Of a DNA stretch of 64,000 nucleotides, positions 10,504 to 18,635 are shown piece by piece (positions within the stretch are counted from its first letter, which is position 1; the number at the start of each line of letters is the position of its first letter). The notes below the pieces were generated by a model. That model had not been told where the DNA came from, did not search any database, and saw nothing but the letters and a program-made list of their open reading frames with translations. Origin of the DNA: Flavobacterium ginsengisoli (GTDB taxonomy: Bacteria; Bacteroidota; Bacteroidia; Flavobacteriales; Flavobacteriaceae); assembly GCF_029625315.1 (NCBI RefSeq), contig NZ_CP121110.1, positions 5,314,501-5,378,500 of the forward strand. Reading direction: 5' to 3'. The position numbers and the translations under genes are program-made.

Positions 10504-11082
10504 ATGAAAAAAATACTGATTATAAACGGACATCCAAATGCTGAAAGCTTTAATTTCGGAATTGCTGAAGCGTATAAAAATGGAGCGATCACTTCTGGCG
10601 CTCAAGTAGAAATTATAACGATTGCCAATTTAAACTTCAATCCCAATCTTCAGTTTGGTTACCAAAAACGAACGGATTTAGAACCTGATTTATTAGAATC
10701 GTGGGAGAAAATAAAAAAAGTCGATCATTTGGTTTGGATTCATCCTGTTTGGTGGGGTGGACTTCCAGCGATAACAAAAGGTTTTATTGATCGATTATTT
10801 TTACCAGGAATGGCTTTCCAATACCGTGAAAATTCTGTTTGGTGGGATAAATTACTGAAGGGAAAAACGGCTCATATCATTACAACTCTAGATCAGCCAA
10901 GTTGGTATTATAGATTGGTTTACGGTAGACCAAGCGTTAACCAGTTAAAGAAATCGACTTTGGAATTTTGCGGAATAAAACCTGTGAAAGTAAGTTATGT
11001 CGGAATTGTAAAAGGTTCTAATGAAGAGCAAAGAAAAAAATGGCTTGAAAAAGTTTACACTTTCGGACTCAAGAACAAATAA
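10504..11082 (+). CDS. NAD(P)H-quinone reductase-like flavodoxin-fold protein
   Basis: The 192-residue protein has the flavodoxin-like NQO fold. It shows an N-terminal FMN/FAD phosphate region (KKILIINGHPNAESFNFG), the HPVWWGGLPAITKGFIDR motif typical of the NQO1/KefF/MdaB group, and ITTLDQPSWYYR near the flavin edge. Members use NAD(P)H to reduce quinones or other small electrophiles by two electrons in the cytoplasm. The gene follows a Crp-type regulator on the same strand, which suggests stress-responsive expression. The exact substrate is not readable. Confidence 0.85.
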   Translation: MKKILIINGHPNAESFNFGIAEAYKNGAITSGAQVEIITIANLNFNPNLQFGYQKRTDLEPDLLESWEKIKKVDHLVWIHPVWWGGLPAITKGFIDRLFLPGMAFQYRENSVWWDKLLKGKTAHIITTLDQPSWYYRLVYGRPSVNQLKKSTLEFCGIKPVKVSYVGIVKGSNEEQRKKWLEKVYTFGLKNK

Positions 11083-11122
11083 AATTTTGTTCCAAATTAT
11101 CAGAATAAATTACCTCCTTAAA

Positions 11123-12879
11123 TTAAAGATTTATATCCAATCCAAATGTAGTACGCAAAAGTTCTATATTTGGATTGATTTCTAAGAAACGATTGTATCG
11201 ATCTTGATCGTTAAGAGCTCTTACTGCTTTAATCTCTTCGTTTACAATTACTTCAATTGTAATATCATGATTATGTAAGTGACCTTTTAAATGTCCTAAT
11301 AAACCATTCATCTGCCCCTCAAAATCCAATTTAGAACCTTCATTTGGCAGTTCATAAGAAATTGTTGTGCCATTCAGAACAGGATCGCTAATCAATAGAA
11401 TCGATTCCATAATCTTAAGGCCTTTTTGTCCTAAACGTTCCGCATATTTGTTCCAGTGTAGGCGCATATCGGTTTCGTTAAATTCTTCAGTTAAATAAGC
11501 AGTGGTAGGTTTAACATACGTCTTGCCGCTGGCTTCCATTTCTTTTTTCTTGCGGATACTAGCAAGAGAAAAAGCAGAAACCTTAGGAGCGCCGTTTGAT
11601 TCTGTTGTTGGAGCTTCTGGAGTCTGAACTTTTGGAGTTTCTGCAACTTGTTGTGGTTGAGAAACAGAAGTTTGGTTTTCTGTTACAGCTGGAGAAGTTT
11701 GATTCTCAGTTGCTACAGAACTTTCTATTTTGGACTTTGGACTTTGGACTTCAACAATAGAATAGCCTCCGTTTTTAAAGTAAACGGGTGGAATTATGAA
11801 TTGCTCAACTTTTTTTTTCTCCATCAAAGTTGATAGAGGCTAATTGCATCAAGCATAATTCAACTAAAAGTCGTTGATTCTGGCTTAATTTGTATTTTAA
11901 ATCGCAGTCGTTTGCAATGTCAATTCCTTTTAATAAAAACTCCTGAGAACATTTTTGAGATTGAACTGCATACATTTGCTGTGCTTGTTCTCCAACTTCT
12001 AATAAAGCAATAGTTGAGGGCGTTTTGCTTACTAGCAAATCTCTAAAATGAGAAGCTAAACCAGCAATAAAATGATGTCCGTCAAAACCTTTAGCAAGAA
12101 TGTCATTGTAAGCTAATAAAAGCTTTGGAATTTCATTTTCTAAAAGTAAATCAGTAATAGAAATATAAGTCTCGTAATCTAAAACGTTTAAGTTTTCAGT
12201 GACGGCTTGACGTGTTAAATTTGTTCCACAGTATGAAACTACACGGTCAAAAATAGACAAAGCATCACGCATCGCACCATCTGCTTTTTGAGCAATGATG
12301 TGTAAAGCATCGTCTTCAAAAACGATTCCTTGACTTTCAGCAACATCTGCTAAATGTTCTTTAGCATCTTTTACTGTAATTCTTTTGAAATCAAAAATTT
12401 GGCAACGGGATAAAATCGTTGGAAGGATTTTATGTTTTTCTGTTGTTGCCAAAATAAAAATAGCATGTTTTGGCGGTTCTTCTAACGTTTTAAGAAAAGC
12501 GTTAAAAGCGGCCGAAGACAACATATGAACCTCGTCAATAATATATACTTTGTATTGTCCTGTTTGTGGCGGTATTCTAACCTGATCGATAAGGTTACGA
12601 ATATCATCTACAGAGTTGTTTGAAGCAAGCATCTAGTTCAAAAACGTTAAATGCAAAATCTTCGGTAGGATCATCATATCCAGGCTGGTTTATTTTTCGA
12701 GCCAAAATACGAGCACATGTAGTTTTACCAACTCCACGTGGTCCTGTAAATAAAAGAGCAGAAGCTAAGTGATTGGTTTCAATGGCATTCAACAAAGTGT
12801 TGGTAATGGCCTTTTGTCCCACAACATCCTTAAAGGTCTGCGGGCGATATTTACGTGCCGATACTACAAATTGTTCCAT
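11123..12879 (-). CDS. dnaX: DNA polymerase III subunit gamma/tau (frame broken at two places)
   Basis: DnaX is the ATPase motor of the sliding-clamp loader. Three fragments lie in order: an N-terminal piece (FVVSARKYRPQTFKDVVGQ, Walker A GPRGVGKTT), an AAA+ piece (YIIDEVHMLS, SRC motif ILSRCQIFDF, then the domain III helices), and a tau-like C-terminal piece starting KKKVEQFIIPPVYFKNGG. The first break is GCAAGC at 12625-12630 (original GCAGC gives FELDAASNNSVDD). The second is an A9 run on the coding strand (11810-11818). With eight A the protein reads GEKKVEQFI and totals about 584 residues. With nine it stops just after domain III, near 360 residues, like a gamma subunit. The usual zinc-binding cysteines after Walker A are absent. 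Confidence 0.92.
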
Positions 12880-13220
12880 GTTCTCTTTTATTGGATAGCA
12901 AATATATGACTTTTGTTTCGTTGTTTAAAACCGATTTTAGTTATTTGGCGAAATTCTTTTTCTTCAAAATAATAAAGATCAAACTTGCTAATAATACGAT
13001 GTTGACAATCAAAGAAATGATGATATATCTGCCATAAGATTCAAGTTTTGTCGCTGTTTTTTCTTTATCAGAAATTTCTTTTTGTGTTTTTTTGAATAAT
13101 TTTTAGAAGTTGATAAAAATTAAATTGCTGGAAAATTTACAAATATCATAACAGTATCATATAACTCGTTGATATTTAATTTGTTTAATTTTAATTAGTT
13201 AATTATTAAAACGTATCATT
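12880..13220. other. Intergenic region with an unassigned hydrophobic open stretch
   Basis: No complete gene is visible between dnaX and the BON lipoprotein. On the minus strand, 12941-13102 is open for 53 codons. It would encode a charged segment (KKTQKEISDKEKTATKLES) followed by one transmembrane helix (YIIISLIVNIVLLASLIFII) and KKKNFAK before a stop. It has no ATG, GTG or TTG start and an in-frame stop just upstream. It may be the tail of a small membrane protein whose start is hidden by an indel, or chance. The AT-rich segment 13100-13220 probably holds the promoter of the following gene. Confidence 0.35.
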
Positions 13221-13697
13221 ATGAAAATTAGATCAATTTTATTAGGAATGAGTTTCACTGTTTTTTTGGTGTCTTGTAAACCCAGTGATGCCGATATTGA
13301 AAAAGCAATCAGTGAAAAATTAAATGATCCAGATATTCAAGTTGTAGTGCATGAAGGAGTGGCTACGATTACAGGTGTTTGTGATGATGAAATGTTCAAA
13401 AAAAATATTGGAAAAAGTGTAAAAGCAACCAAAGGTGTTAAATCTGTAGTTAATACTTGTGAAATAGAACAAGCCAATCAGGAACCTGCTGCAGCTACTG
13501 TTGTAATTAATTCAGATACTGATTTAGACAAATCGGTTAGTAAAGTTGTAGACGCTTACGATGGTGTCAGTGCAACTGTTGTTGGCGGTATTGTTACACT
13601 TTCGGGTGAAATTAAAAGAGACAAATTGCGACCTTTAATGCAAAGTATTCAGGAATTGCATCCTAAGAAAGTTGACAATAAATTAATCATTAAATAA
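13221..13697 (+). CDS. BON-domain lipoprotein
   Basis: The 158-residue product starts with a lipoprotein signal peptide ending in the lipobox FLVSC (Cys19). Two BON-like domains follow, near residues 25-85 and 95-155, each with the helix-strand pattern seen in DIEKAISEKLNDPDIQVVVH and VATITG, then KVVDAYDGVSATVVGGIV and TLSGEI. BON domains occur in envelope proteins and are thought to touch membranes or other envelope proteins. The next gene, 7 bp downstream, encodes a LysM protein, so the two form a small envelope operon, probably linked to stress or peptidoglycan contact. Confidence 0.85.
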   Translation: MKIRSILLGMSFTVFLVSCKPSDADIEKAISEKLNDPDIQVVVHEGVATITGVCDDEMFKKNIGKSVKATKGVKSVVNTCEIEQANQEPAAATVVINSDTDLDKSVSKVVDAYDGVSATVVGGIVTLSGEIKRDKLRPLMQSIQELHPKKVDNKLIIK

Positions 13698-13704
13698 GGT
13701 TGTT

Positions 13705-14076
13705 ATGAGTTTACAAGATAAATATAAAGAGGTCACAGATTTGGCATCCGAATTAGGAATCGAAAATTTGCAGGTAAGAGAGCAGGATAATGTGCTTTAT
13801 ATTGACGGAAAAGCAAAATCTGCAGCAGATAAGGAAAAGCTTTGGAATGCTTATAATACTATTGATCCTGATTTTAGATCGGCCGATTTAGTTATGAATA
13901 TCGAGGTTGAAGAAGGCGTTTCAAGAGAATATACAGTTGAAGCGGGAGATTCTCTTTCGAAGATTGGAAAAGCATACGGAGTTTCTTGGCAGGATATTTT
14001 TGAAGCGAATAAAGATATTATTTCGAATCCGGATTTAATTAAGCCAGGATGGAAATTAAAAATACCGACAACATAA
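13705..14076 (+). CDS. BON-like/LysM peptidoglycan-binding protein
   Basis: The 123-residue protein has an N-terminal BON-like half (LQVREQDNVLYIDGKAKSAA) and a C-terminal LysM domain (residues 75-122: YTVEAGDSLSKIGKAYG to NPDLIKPGWKLKIP). LysM binds N-acetylglucosamine-containing glycans such as peptidoglycan. No signal peptide is visible, as is common for YgaU/LysM-type small proteins of this layout. E. coli YgaU (Kbp), a potassium-binding BON-LysM protein, has the same domain order, so a similar ion-sensing role is possible. It follows a BON lipoprotein by 7 bp and is surely co-transcribed. Confidence 0.87.
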   Translation: MSLQDKYKEVTDLASELGIENLQVREQDNVLYIDGKAKSAADKEKLWNAYNTIDPDFRSADLVMNIEVEEGVSREYTVEAGDSLSKIGKAYGVSWQDIFEANKDIISNPDLIKPGWKLKIPTT

Positions 14077-14206
14077 TTTAAATTTATTGTTGTTTTGAAA
14101 AATTGTCTTTGTGATAGACTTTTTTATGCACGATTTTAAAATTTGATGAAATATTCACTATAATAATTACCAATTTTAGGTAACTTTACGGTCTTATCTA
14201 AATATT

Positions 14207-14455
14207 ATGGGAAGAAATACCTCTATATCGCTTGGAAACCATTTTGAAAACTTCATAGAAAACAGTCTTTCAGAGGGAAGATATAAGAATGCTAGTGAAG
14301 TTGTTAGGGCAGGATTAAGACTTTTGGAAGAAGAAGAAAGTAAATTAATTGTTTTAAAAAAAGCAATTCAGGATGGAGCTAATAGTGGACGTGCTGAAAA
14401 TTTTGATCCTAAAGAACAATTGAAAAGTTTAAAGGCAAAAAGAAAAAATGGCTAA
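14207..14455 (+). CDS. ParD-family ribbon-helix-helix antitoxin
   Basis: The 82-residue protein has the ParD pattern: a beta strand (NTSISLGNHFENFIE) and two helices with the signature GRYKNASEVVRAGLRLLEEEE, then a charged, flexible C terminus that would wrap the toxin. Ribbon-helix-helix antitoxins bind their own promoter as dimers. The stop overlaps the toxin start by 8 bp, the usual coupling in parDE modules. The promoter should lie in the 130 bp upstream, where I see no obvious inverted repeat. Confidence 0.92.
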   Translation: MGRNTSISLGNHFENFIENSLSEGRYKNASEVVRAGLRLLEEEESKLIVLKKAIQDGANSGRAENFDPKEQLKSLKAKRKNG

Positions 14456-14741
14456 ATATTATTTGACAAATAAAGCTGTTGAAGATTTAGCTGATATTTG
14501 GAATTATACTTTTGATGAATGGTCAGAAAAACAAGCTGATAAGTATTATTGGTTACTTTTAGATTCTTGTCAGGAAGTTGCTGAAAATCCAAATCTTGGA
14601 AAGAAATATGATAATGTTACAGAAAAATTATTGGGTTATAAATCTAATGAACACATTTTATTTTATCACATTATTTCAAAGGGAGAAATTGAAATTATAA
14701 GAATTCTTCATGGAAGAATGGATTTGAAAAGTAAATTTTGA
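14448..14741 (+). CDS. ParE/RelE-superfamily toxin
   Basis: The 97-residue protein fits the ParE fold: AVEDLADIWNYTFDEWSEKQADKYY for the N-terminal helical hairpin, ENPNLGKKYDNV for the loop, and the terminal strands NEHILFYHII and IEIIRILHGRMD. ParE toxins usually poison DNA gyrase; some relatives cleave mRNA. The target is not readable here. The overlap with the ParD gene and complete length argue that the module is intact. It is a chromosomal toxin-antitoxin pair with no other mobile-element marks nearby. Confidence 0.9.
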   Translation: MAKYYLTNKAVEDLADIWNYTFDEWSEKQADKYYWLLLDSCQEVAENPNLGKKYDNVTEKLLGYKSNEHILFYHIISKGEIEIIRILHGRMDLKSKF

Positions 14742-14751
14742 TAATGTTATA

Positions 14752-14792
14752 TGCCATTCCTAGAAAGGTTTAAATTCCGTTTCTAGGAATGA
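14752..14792. terminator. Palindromic hairpin between convergent genes
   Basis: Perfect 12-bp arms cattcctagaaa (14755-14766) and tttctaggaatg (14780-14791) flank a 13-base loop, between the ParE toxin and a convergent minus-strand gene. There is no strong T-run, so it may be a weak bidirectional terminator or a dispersed palindromic repeat. Confidence 0.5.
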
Positions 14793-14840
14793 CATAGATT
14801 ATTTAATATTTTTTTTGTTCTCATTTTTTTACTTGATTTT

Positions 14841-15134
14841 CTAACGTCCTCTAATACTTAAATCAAATAAAAACTTCGCTGTTTCCTGATCTGAATCGGC
14901 TGAAAAACCAGCGACATAAACTCCCTTTTTCCCCGAAGTCGATTTAATTCCGTATACAACTGCTTCATCTGCTGGGTCTGACTCACCCTCGTATCGATAC
15001 ACATGAACAATTTCAAATTTCTCAGGATTCTTTTTAATCGCATCTGAATTTCGATTAAAATCGCACGTAAATCCTTTCTCATTCAATTGATCTAAAGCCT
15101 TTGAAACAGTTGCGTAATGATACATTCTTTTCAT
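14841..15134 (-). CDS. Small conserved protein of Bacteroidota, function unknown
   Basis: The 97-residue protein begins [21 protein letters not shown] and contains [19 protein letters not shown] and [13 protein letters not shown]. This is a small family widespread in Bacteroidota that is often labelled phosphoribosylpyrophosphate synthetase in databases. It is far too short for that enzyme and lacks its motifs, so the label should not be used. It has no signal peptide or membrane segment, and is acidic and probably cytoplasmic. It is convergent with the toxin-antitoxin pair. An alternative start is the Met at residue 4. Confidence 0.75.
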   Translation of the reverse strand: MKRMYHYATVSKALDQLNEKGFTCDFNRNSDAIKKNPEKFEIVHVYRYEGESDPADEAVVYGIKSTSGKKGVYVAGFSADSDQETAKFLFDLSIRGR

Positions 15135-15249
15135 GATAAACTGAATTTAAATTATAGATTTTTAAAGATAACTATTTTAAAATTAAAAAGTTATGATAAA
15201 ATTCATAAAATCTGAAATTTAAAACCATTATTGTTAGTTCTTAAATCGC

Positions 15250-15257
15250 TACTTTTG
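15250..15257 (+). promoter_or_regulatory. -7 promoter element of rnpB
   Basis: TACTTTTG matches the Bacteroidota -7 consensus TAnnTTTG exactly and ends 4 bases before the start of RNase P helix P1. A TTG at 15231-15233 could be the upstream element, though the spacing is shorter than usual. Confidence 0.6.
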
Positions 15258-15259
15258 CG

Positions 15260-15587
15260 GCGCAGACCGCCTTATCGTCGTCCCGATTCATCGGGAGGGA
15301 GGAAAGTCCGGACACCATAGAGAAGCATAGCGGGTAACGCCCGTCGGTCCCGATAGCTGTCGGGATTAGGACAAGTGCAGCAGAAAGTATGTACAGGTAA
15401 TGCTGTAGTGAAACCAGGTAAACTCTATGCGGTGAAATACCAAGTATATCGGCATTTAAGGGCTTCTCGTTCGTTGCCGAAGGGTAGGTAGATTGAGTCC
15501 AGTAGTAATGCTGGATCTAGATAAATGATAAGGTATTGTTTTGTTGTAAAATAAGACAAGAACAGAATCCGGCTTACAGGTCTGCAT
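15260..15587 (+). ncRNA. rnpB: RNase P RNA (bacterial type A)
   Basis: The catalytic RNA matures tRNA 5' ends. Helix P1 is formed by gcagac (15262-15267) and gtctgc (15580-15585). The universally conserved segment gaggaaagtccggacacc is at about 15299-15317. Further conserved parts are gaaaccaggtaaactc near 15409 and acagaatccggcttacagg near 15562. The length of about 326 nt fits a compact Bacteroidota form. A T-rich stretch (atttttt) follows directly. A consensus -7 promoter element lies just upstream. Confidence 0.96.
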
Positions 15588-15623
15588 TTTTTATATATTT
15601 GTGAAACTATCTAACTCGTTTTC

Positions 15624-16872
15624 ATGAATACTGCCACTCCAAATCCTTCTTCGCAATCTAAAAAAAACCTTTTTAGGACTGTTGTAACCAATCTTACATT
15701 TTGGGTTTTAATTGCCATTATTTGTGGTATCTTGTTAGGACATTTTTCTCCTGCGAATAGTGTGAAAATGGAATTTCTTGGCAAGAAGTTTATTCAGCTT
15801 ATTTCTCTTTTTATTGGACCAATTATTTTCTTGACCATAGTTTTGGGAATTTCAGGAATGGGAAACCTAAAGAAAGTGGGACGAATTGGCGTAAAAGCTT
15901 TAACTTATTTTGAAGTAGTTTCTACAGTCGCTCTTGCAATTGGAGTTGCTGTTGCTTATATATTTAAACCTGGAAAAATTGATAAATCGGGTTTGACGTT
16001 TGGAGATGCAAGCCAATATACAAATGGAGCAGACGAAGGATTTTTCTTGGTTGCAATTCTTTTTATCCAATTTTACTTTACAGGTTTTACTTGCCGCTAT
16101 TATTTGCGGAATTGCTTTGAATTTTTATCAAAAAAGGGAGCAAACTATTTTGGTTTTAGAACGATTCTCAAAAGTGGTTTTCTTTTGCTTAAAATATGTA
16201 ATGTATCTTGCTCCAATTGGTGCTTTTGGCGGAATGGCTTACACTATTGGTAAATTTGGTTTAGCAACTTTGATTCCGCTTGGAAAGTTGATGCTTTGCG
16301 TTTATTTGACGATGGCACTTTTTGTCTTTTTTGTTCTAGGAAGTATCTTGAGATATTATAAAATAAATATTCTTTCTATTTTAAAATATATTAAAGAAGA
16401 ACTTTTACTAGTGTTAGGAACTTCATCTTCTGAAGCGGCTTTACCAAGTATTATGGTAAAATTGGAAAGAATGGGCTGCAGTAAATCGGTTGTAGGATTG
16501 GTGATTCCGACGGGATATTCTTTTAATCTCGACGGAACTTCGATTTATCTTTCAATGTCGGTACTGTTTATTGCACAATTGTATGATGTTCATTTGAGCT
16601 TTTTCGAAATTATGACCGTTATCGGAATTTTGATGATTACTTCGAAAGGCGCGGCGGGCGTAACAGGAAGCGGATTTATTGTTTTAGCATCAACTTTAAC
16701 CGCTTTACATAAAATTCCAGTTGAAGGTTTGGCATTTTTGCTGGGTGTAGACAAATTTATGAGTGAAGCCAGAGCGATTACCAATTTAATTGGAAACACA
16801 GTCGCAACCATAATAATATCTAAAACAGAAAGAGATTTTACAGAGTTGAATCTGGATCCTGTCTCAGAATAG
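15624..16872 (+). CDS. Dicarboxylate/amino-acid:cation symporter (frame broken near 16068)
   Basis: The protein belongs to the DAACS family (GltP/DctA/GLT-1), which takes up dicarboxylates or glutamate with sodium or protons. The N-terminal fragment holds the first membrane helices (TFWVLIAIICGILLGHFSPA, then PIIFLTIVLGISGMG). The second fragment holds the signature core: LGTSSSEAALPSIM (hairpin 1), PTGYSFNLDGTSIY (helix 7), KGAAGVTGSGFIVLA (hairpin 2) and the helix 8 region with RAITNLIGN. Between them the frame shifts in the run cttttta-tccaatttt (about 16059-16073), where one base less or two more restores about 415 residues. Unlike many other breaks here it is not in a GCAGC context. The gene begins 36 bp after rnpB. 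Confidence 0.88.
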
Positions 16873-16900
16873 TTGTTTTTTAGGTTCAAAGGTCGAGAGG

Positions 16901-16960
16901 CTCAAAGGTACAAAGGATTTAAAACTTTGCATCTTTGAGTCTTTTCCTCTTTGTACCTTT
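16901..16960. repeat. Imperfect inverted repeat of the caaaggtacaaag type
   Basis: Arms aaaggtacaaag (16904-16915) and ctttgtaccttt (16949-16960), with an inner ctcaaag/ctttgag pair, lie between the symporter and a convergent small gene. The repeat may act as a terminator for either gene, and it resembles the low-complexity palindromes seen between flavobacterial genes. Confidence 0.55.
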
Positions 16961-16962
16961 TT

Positions 16963-17157
16963 TTAACTTTCGTCTTTTGTAGTTCGCACTAAGCTAATAC
17001 CCGATGTAAAAAATACGATTCCGAGTATGCCATAAATAATAAGCGATTTTATATCTCTAGTTTCTCCAGAAGTGCCGGCAAAAATAACCGCAGTATAAAT
17101 AAGTCCTATAATTCCGAGGATTGTAAGCAATCCGCCGAAAAATCTTTTTAGGTTCAT
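16963..17157 (-). CDS. Small two-helix membrane protein
   Basis: From the ATG at 17155-17157 the product is 64 residues (MNLKRFFGGLLTILGIIGLI at the start). A first transmembrane helix spans residues 8-28 and a second (LIIYGILGIVFFTSGISLV) residues 37-56, with a short polar loop and a charged tail. A longer reading from 17199 exists, but its extra 14 residues are unlike a start region. Similar small proteins are frequent in flavobacteria and have no assigned function. The gene is convergent with the symporter. Confidence 0.7.
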   Translation of the reverse strand: MNLKRFFGGLLTILGIIGLIYTAVIFAGTSGETRDIKSLIIYGILGIVFFTSGISLVRTTKDES

Positions 17158-17320
17158 GATTGTTAGATTTAAAAGTTCTTTAACAAAGTTAAATTTCAAT
17201 AAGTTAATTGTTGTTATACAATTGTTTATGAAAAATTACATGATTTGCAGTGTTATAAAATGTTATTTTTATCTGTAAGAAAATAATTTTGCTTTTAGTA
17301 GGATAATATGCTTTTAATAC

Positions 17321-17328
17321 TATTTTTG
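17321..17328 (+). promoter_or_regulatory. Putative -7 promoter element
   Basis: TATTTTTG fits TAnnTTTG and lies 24 bp upstream of the start at 17352. The upstream TTTG at 17288-17291 is farther away than the usual spacing. Confidence 0.4.
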
Positions 17329-17351
17329 TCGCAACCAATTAATAACTAACC

Positions 17352-17903
17352 ATGACAAAAAACTACTTGTTTTTATTTTTTTCCGTTCTTTTAATTAATG
17401 TTGCAAATGCCCAAGAGGAGGCGCCAGTTTCTGTAACTAAAAATCAATTTAAGATTAATCTTCTATTGTCTCCAGGATTTGTTTACGAACATGCATTTTC
17501 TCCAAAGAACACGCTTTATTCAGAAGCAAGTTTACTTGTTGGTTATAGAAGCAATAGTGTATACGATGAGTCCACTTGGTATTTTATTCCAAGAATTACA
17601 GAACAATTTAGATATTACTATAATTTAGAGAAAAGAGCACAAAAAGGAAAAAGAACAGCAAATAATTCTGGAAACTTTTTAGCATTACATGCAAACTATG
17701 ATTTTCAATCTATTTCGACAAATAAATGGTTTAACGAATATATCCCTTCTTTTTCTGCCGGACCAGTTTGGGGACTCCAACGTACTTATAAAGGGAAATT
17801 TAATATGGATTTTAATATAGGCGGCGGAATACTTGTAGATAAATGTAAAACTGAATTTACTCCGATTGCTAATTTCAGTTTAGGCTGGGTTATTGGAAAA
17901 TAG
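17352..17903 (+). CDS. Secreted, probably outer-membrane, protein of unknown function
   Basis: The 183-residue product has a clear signal peptide (KNYLFLFFSVLLINVANAQ, cleavage near residue 20). The mature part alternates aromatic and polar residues as in small beta barrels (INLLLSPGFVYEHAFSPKNT, then NIGGGILVDKCKTEF) and ends with SLGWVIGK, so an outer-membrane barrel is plausible. A TATTTTTG element (17321-17328) matching the phylum's -7 promoter consensus lies 24 bp before the start. It faces a convergent two-component system across a strong shared terminator. Confidence 0.75.
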   Translation: MTKNYLFLFFSVLLINVANAQEEAPVSVTKNQFKINLLLSPGFVYEHAFSPKNTLYSEASLLVGYRSNSVYDESTWYFIPRITEQFRYYYNLEKRAQKGKRTANNSGNFLALHANYDFQSISTNKWFNEYIPSFSAGPVWGLQRTYKGKFNMDFNIGGGILVDKCKTEFTPIANFSLGWVIGK

Positions 17904-17909
17904 ATCTTA

Positions 17910-17957
17910 ATTCAAAATAGAAAAACCTTGAGAGATCAAGGTTTTTCTATTTTGAAT
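17910..17957. terminator. Bidirectional terminator, 22-bp perfect stem
   Basis: The arms 17910-17931 and 17936-17957 are perfect complements around a gaga loop, with A and T runs on both sides of the ccttg/caagg core. The structure lies between convergent genes and overlaps the last codons of the response regulator gene. Confidence 0.85.
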
Positions 17958-18625
17958 TCTAAGCCAATATTTCGAACACTTTCAATCTTAATTTTTGGAT
18001 CTGAATTGAAATATTTTCTCAATCTACTGATAAAAACATCCATACTTCTTCCTGAGAAATAATCGTCTTTTTTCCAAACCGACATTAAAATTTGATCTCT
18101 TTTTAGTAACTGATTATGATTGAGATATAAATATTCAATAAGGGAAGCTTCCATTTCTGTTAGTTGCTGAACATGATTTTTATTGTTAAGCGTTAAACGT
18201 TCATTGTCAAAAATATAAGAACCAATTTCGATTATATTATTTCCGTCTAAACTTCTCTTCTGTTCAATTCTTTTTAAGATATTCTGTAAACGAAGAACCA
18301 GTTCGTCAACTTCGAAAGGTTTTGCGATGTAGTCGTCTGCACCAAGTTTTAAACCAATGATTTTATCTTCTTTTAGCTTTCTCGCTGTTAAAAAAATAAA
18401 TGGAATTTCAGGATTGATAGTAATTATCTTTTCAGCCAATGAAAATCCGTCCATTTTTGGCATCATTACATCAAAAATACAAATGTCAAAGGGCTGATTT
18501 TTAAAAAAATCCAGAGCTATTTCGCCGTTTTCTGCCCAAATTACTTCAAACTGATGCAGTTCTAAATATTGTTTTAAAATCGCCGCAAAGTCAAAATCGT
18601 CTTCGGCTAAGAGTAATCTTTTCAA
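17936..18625 (-). CDS. OmpR/PhoB-family response regulator
   Basis: The 229-residue protein has a receiver domain (residues 1-120) with acidic pocket LLAEDDFDF, phosphoacceptor Asp in CIFDVMMPKMDG and the conserved Lys in IAKPFEVDEL. A C-terminal winged-helix DNA-binding domain follows (LTEMEASLIEYLYLN, then SMDVFISRLRKYF and VRNIGLEFKI). It lies 10 bp downstream of its sensor kinase on the same strand. Target genes are unknown. The divergent esterase and TonB-type genes upstream of the kinase are candidates by position only. Confidence 0.93.
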   Translation of the reverse strand: MKRLLLAEDDFDFAAILKQYLELHQFEVIWAENGEIALDFFKNQPFDICIFDVMMPKMDGFSLAEKIITINPEIPFIFLTARKLKEDKIIGLKLGADDYIAKPFEVDELVLRLQNILKRIEQKRSLDGNNIIEIGSYIFDNERLTLNNKNHVQQLTEMEASLIEYLYLNHNQLLKRDQILMSVWKKDDYFSGRSMDVFISRLRKYFNSDPKIKIESVRNIGLEFKIEKP

Positions 18626-18635
18626 AATATGGGAA

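Noticed and set aside
12855-13037. Plus-strand open frame of 60 codons in the gap after dnaX
   Set aside because: Low-complexity sequence antisense to the dnaX start and to the hydrophobic minus-strand stretch. No family resemblance.
14752-14792. Short CRISPR-like or att-site palindrome
   Set aside because: A single inverted repeat with no spacer array and no integrase gene. Better seen as a terminator or dispersed palindrome.
14841-15134. Phosphoribosylpyrophosphate synthetase
   Set aside because: Ninety-seven residues with no PRPP-synthetase motif. The name is a frequent database carry-over for this family.
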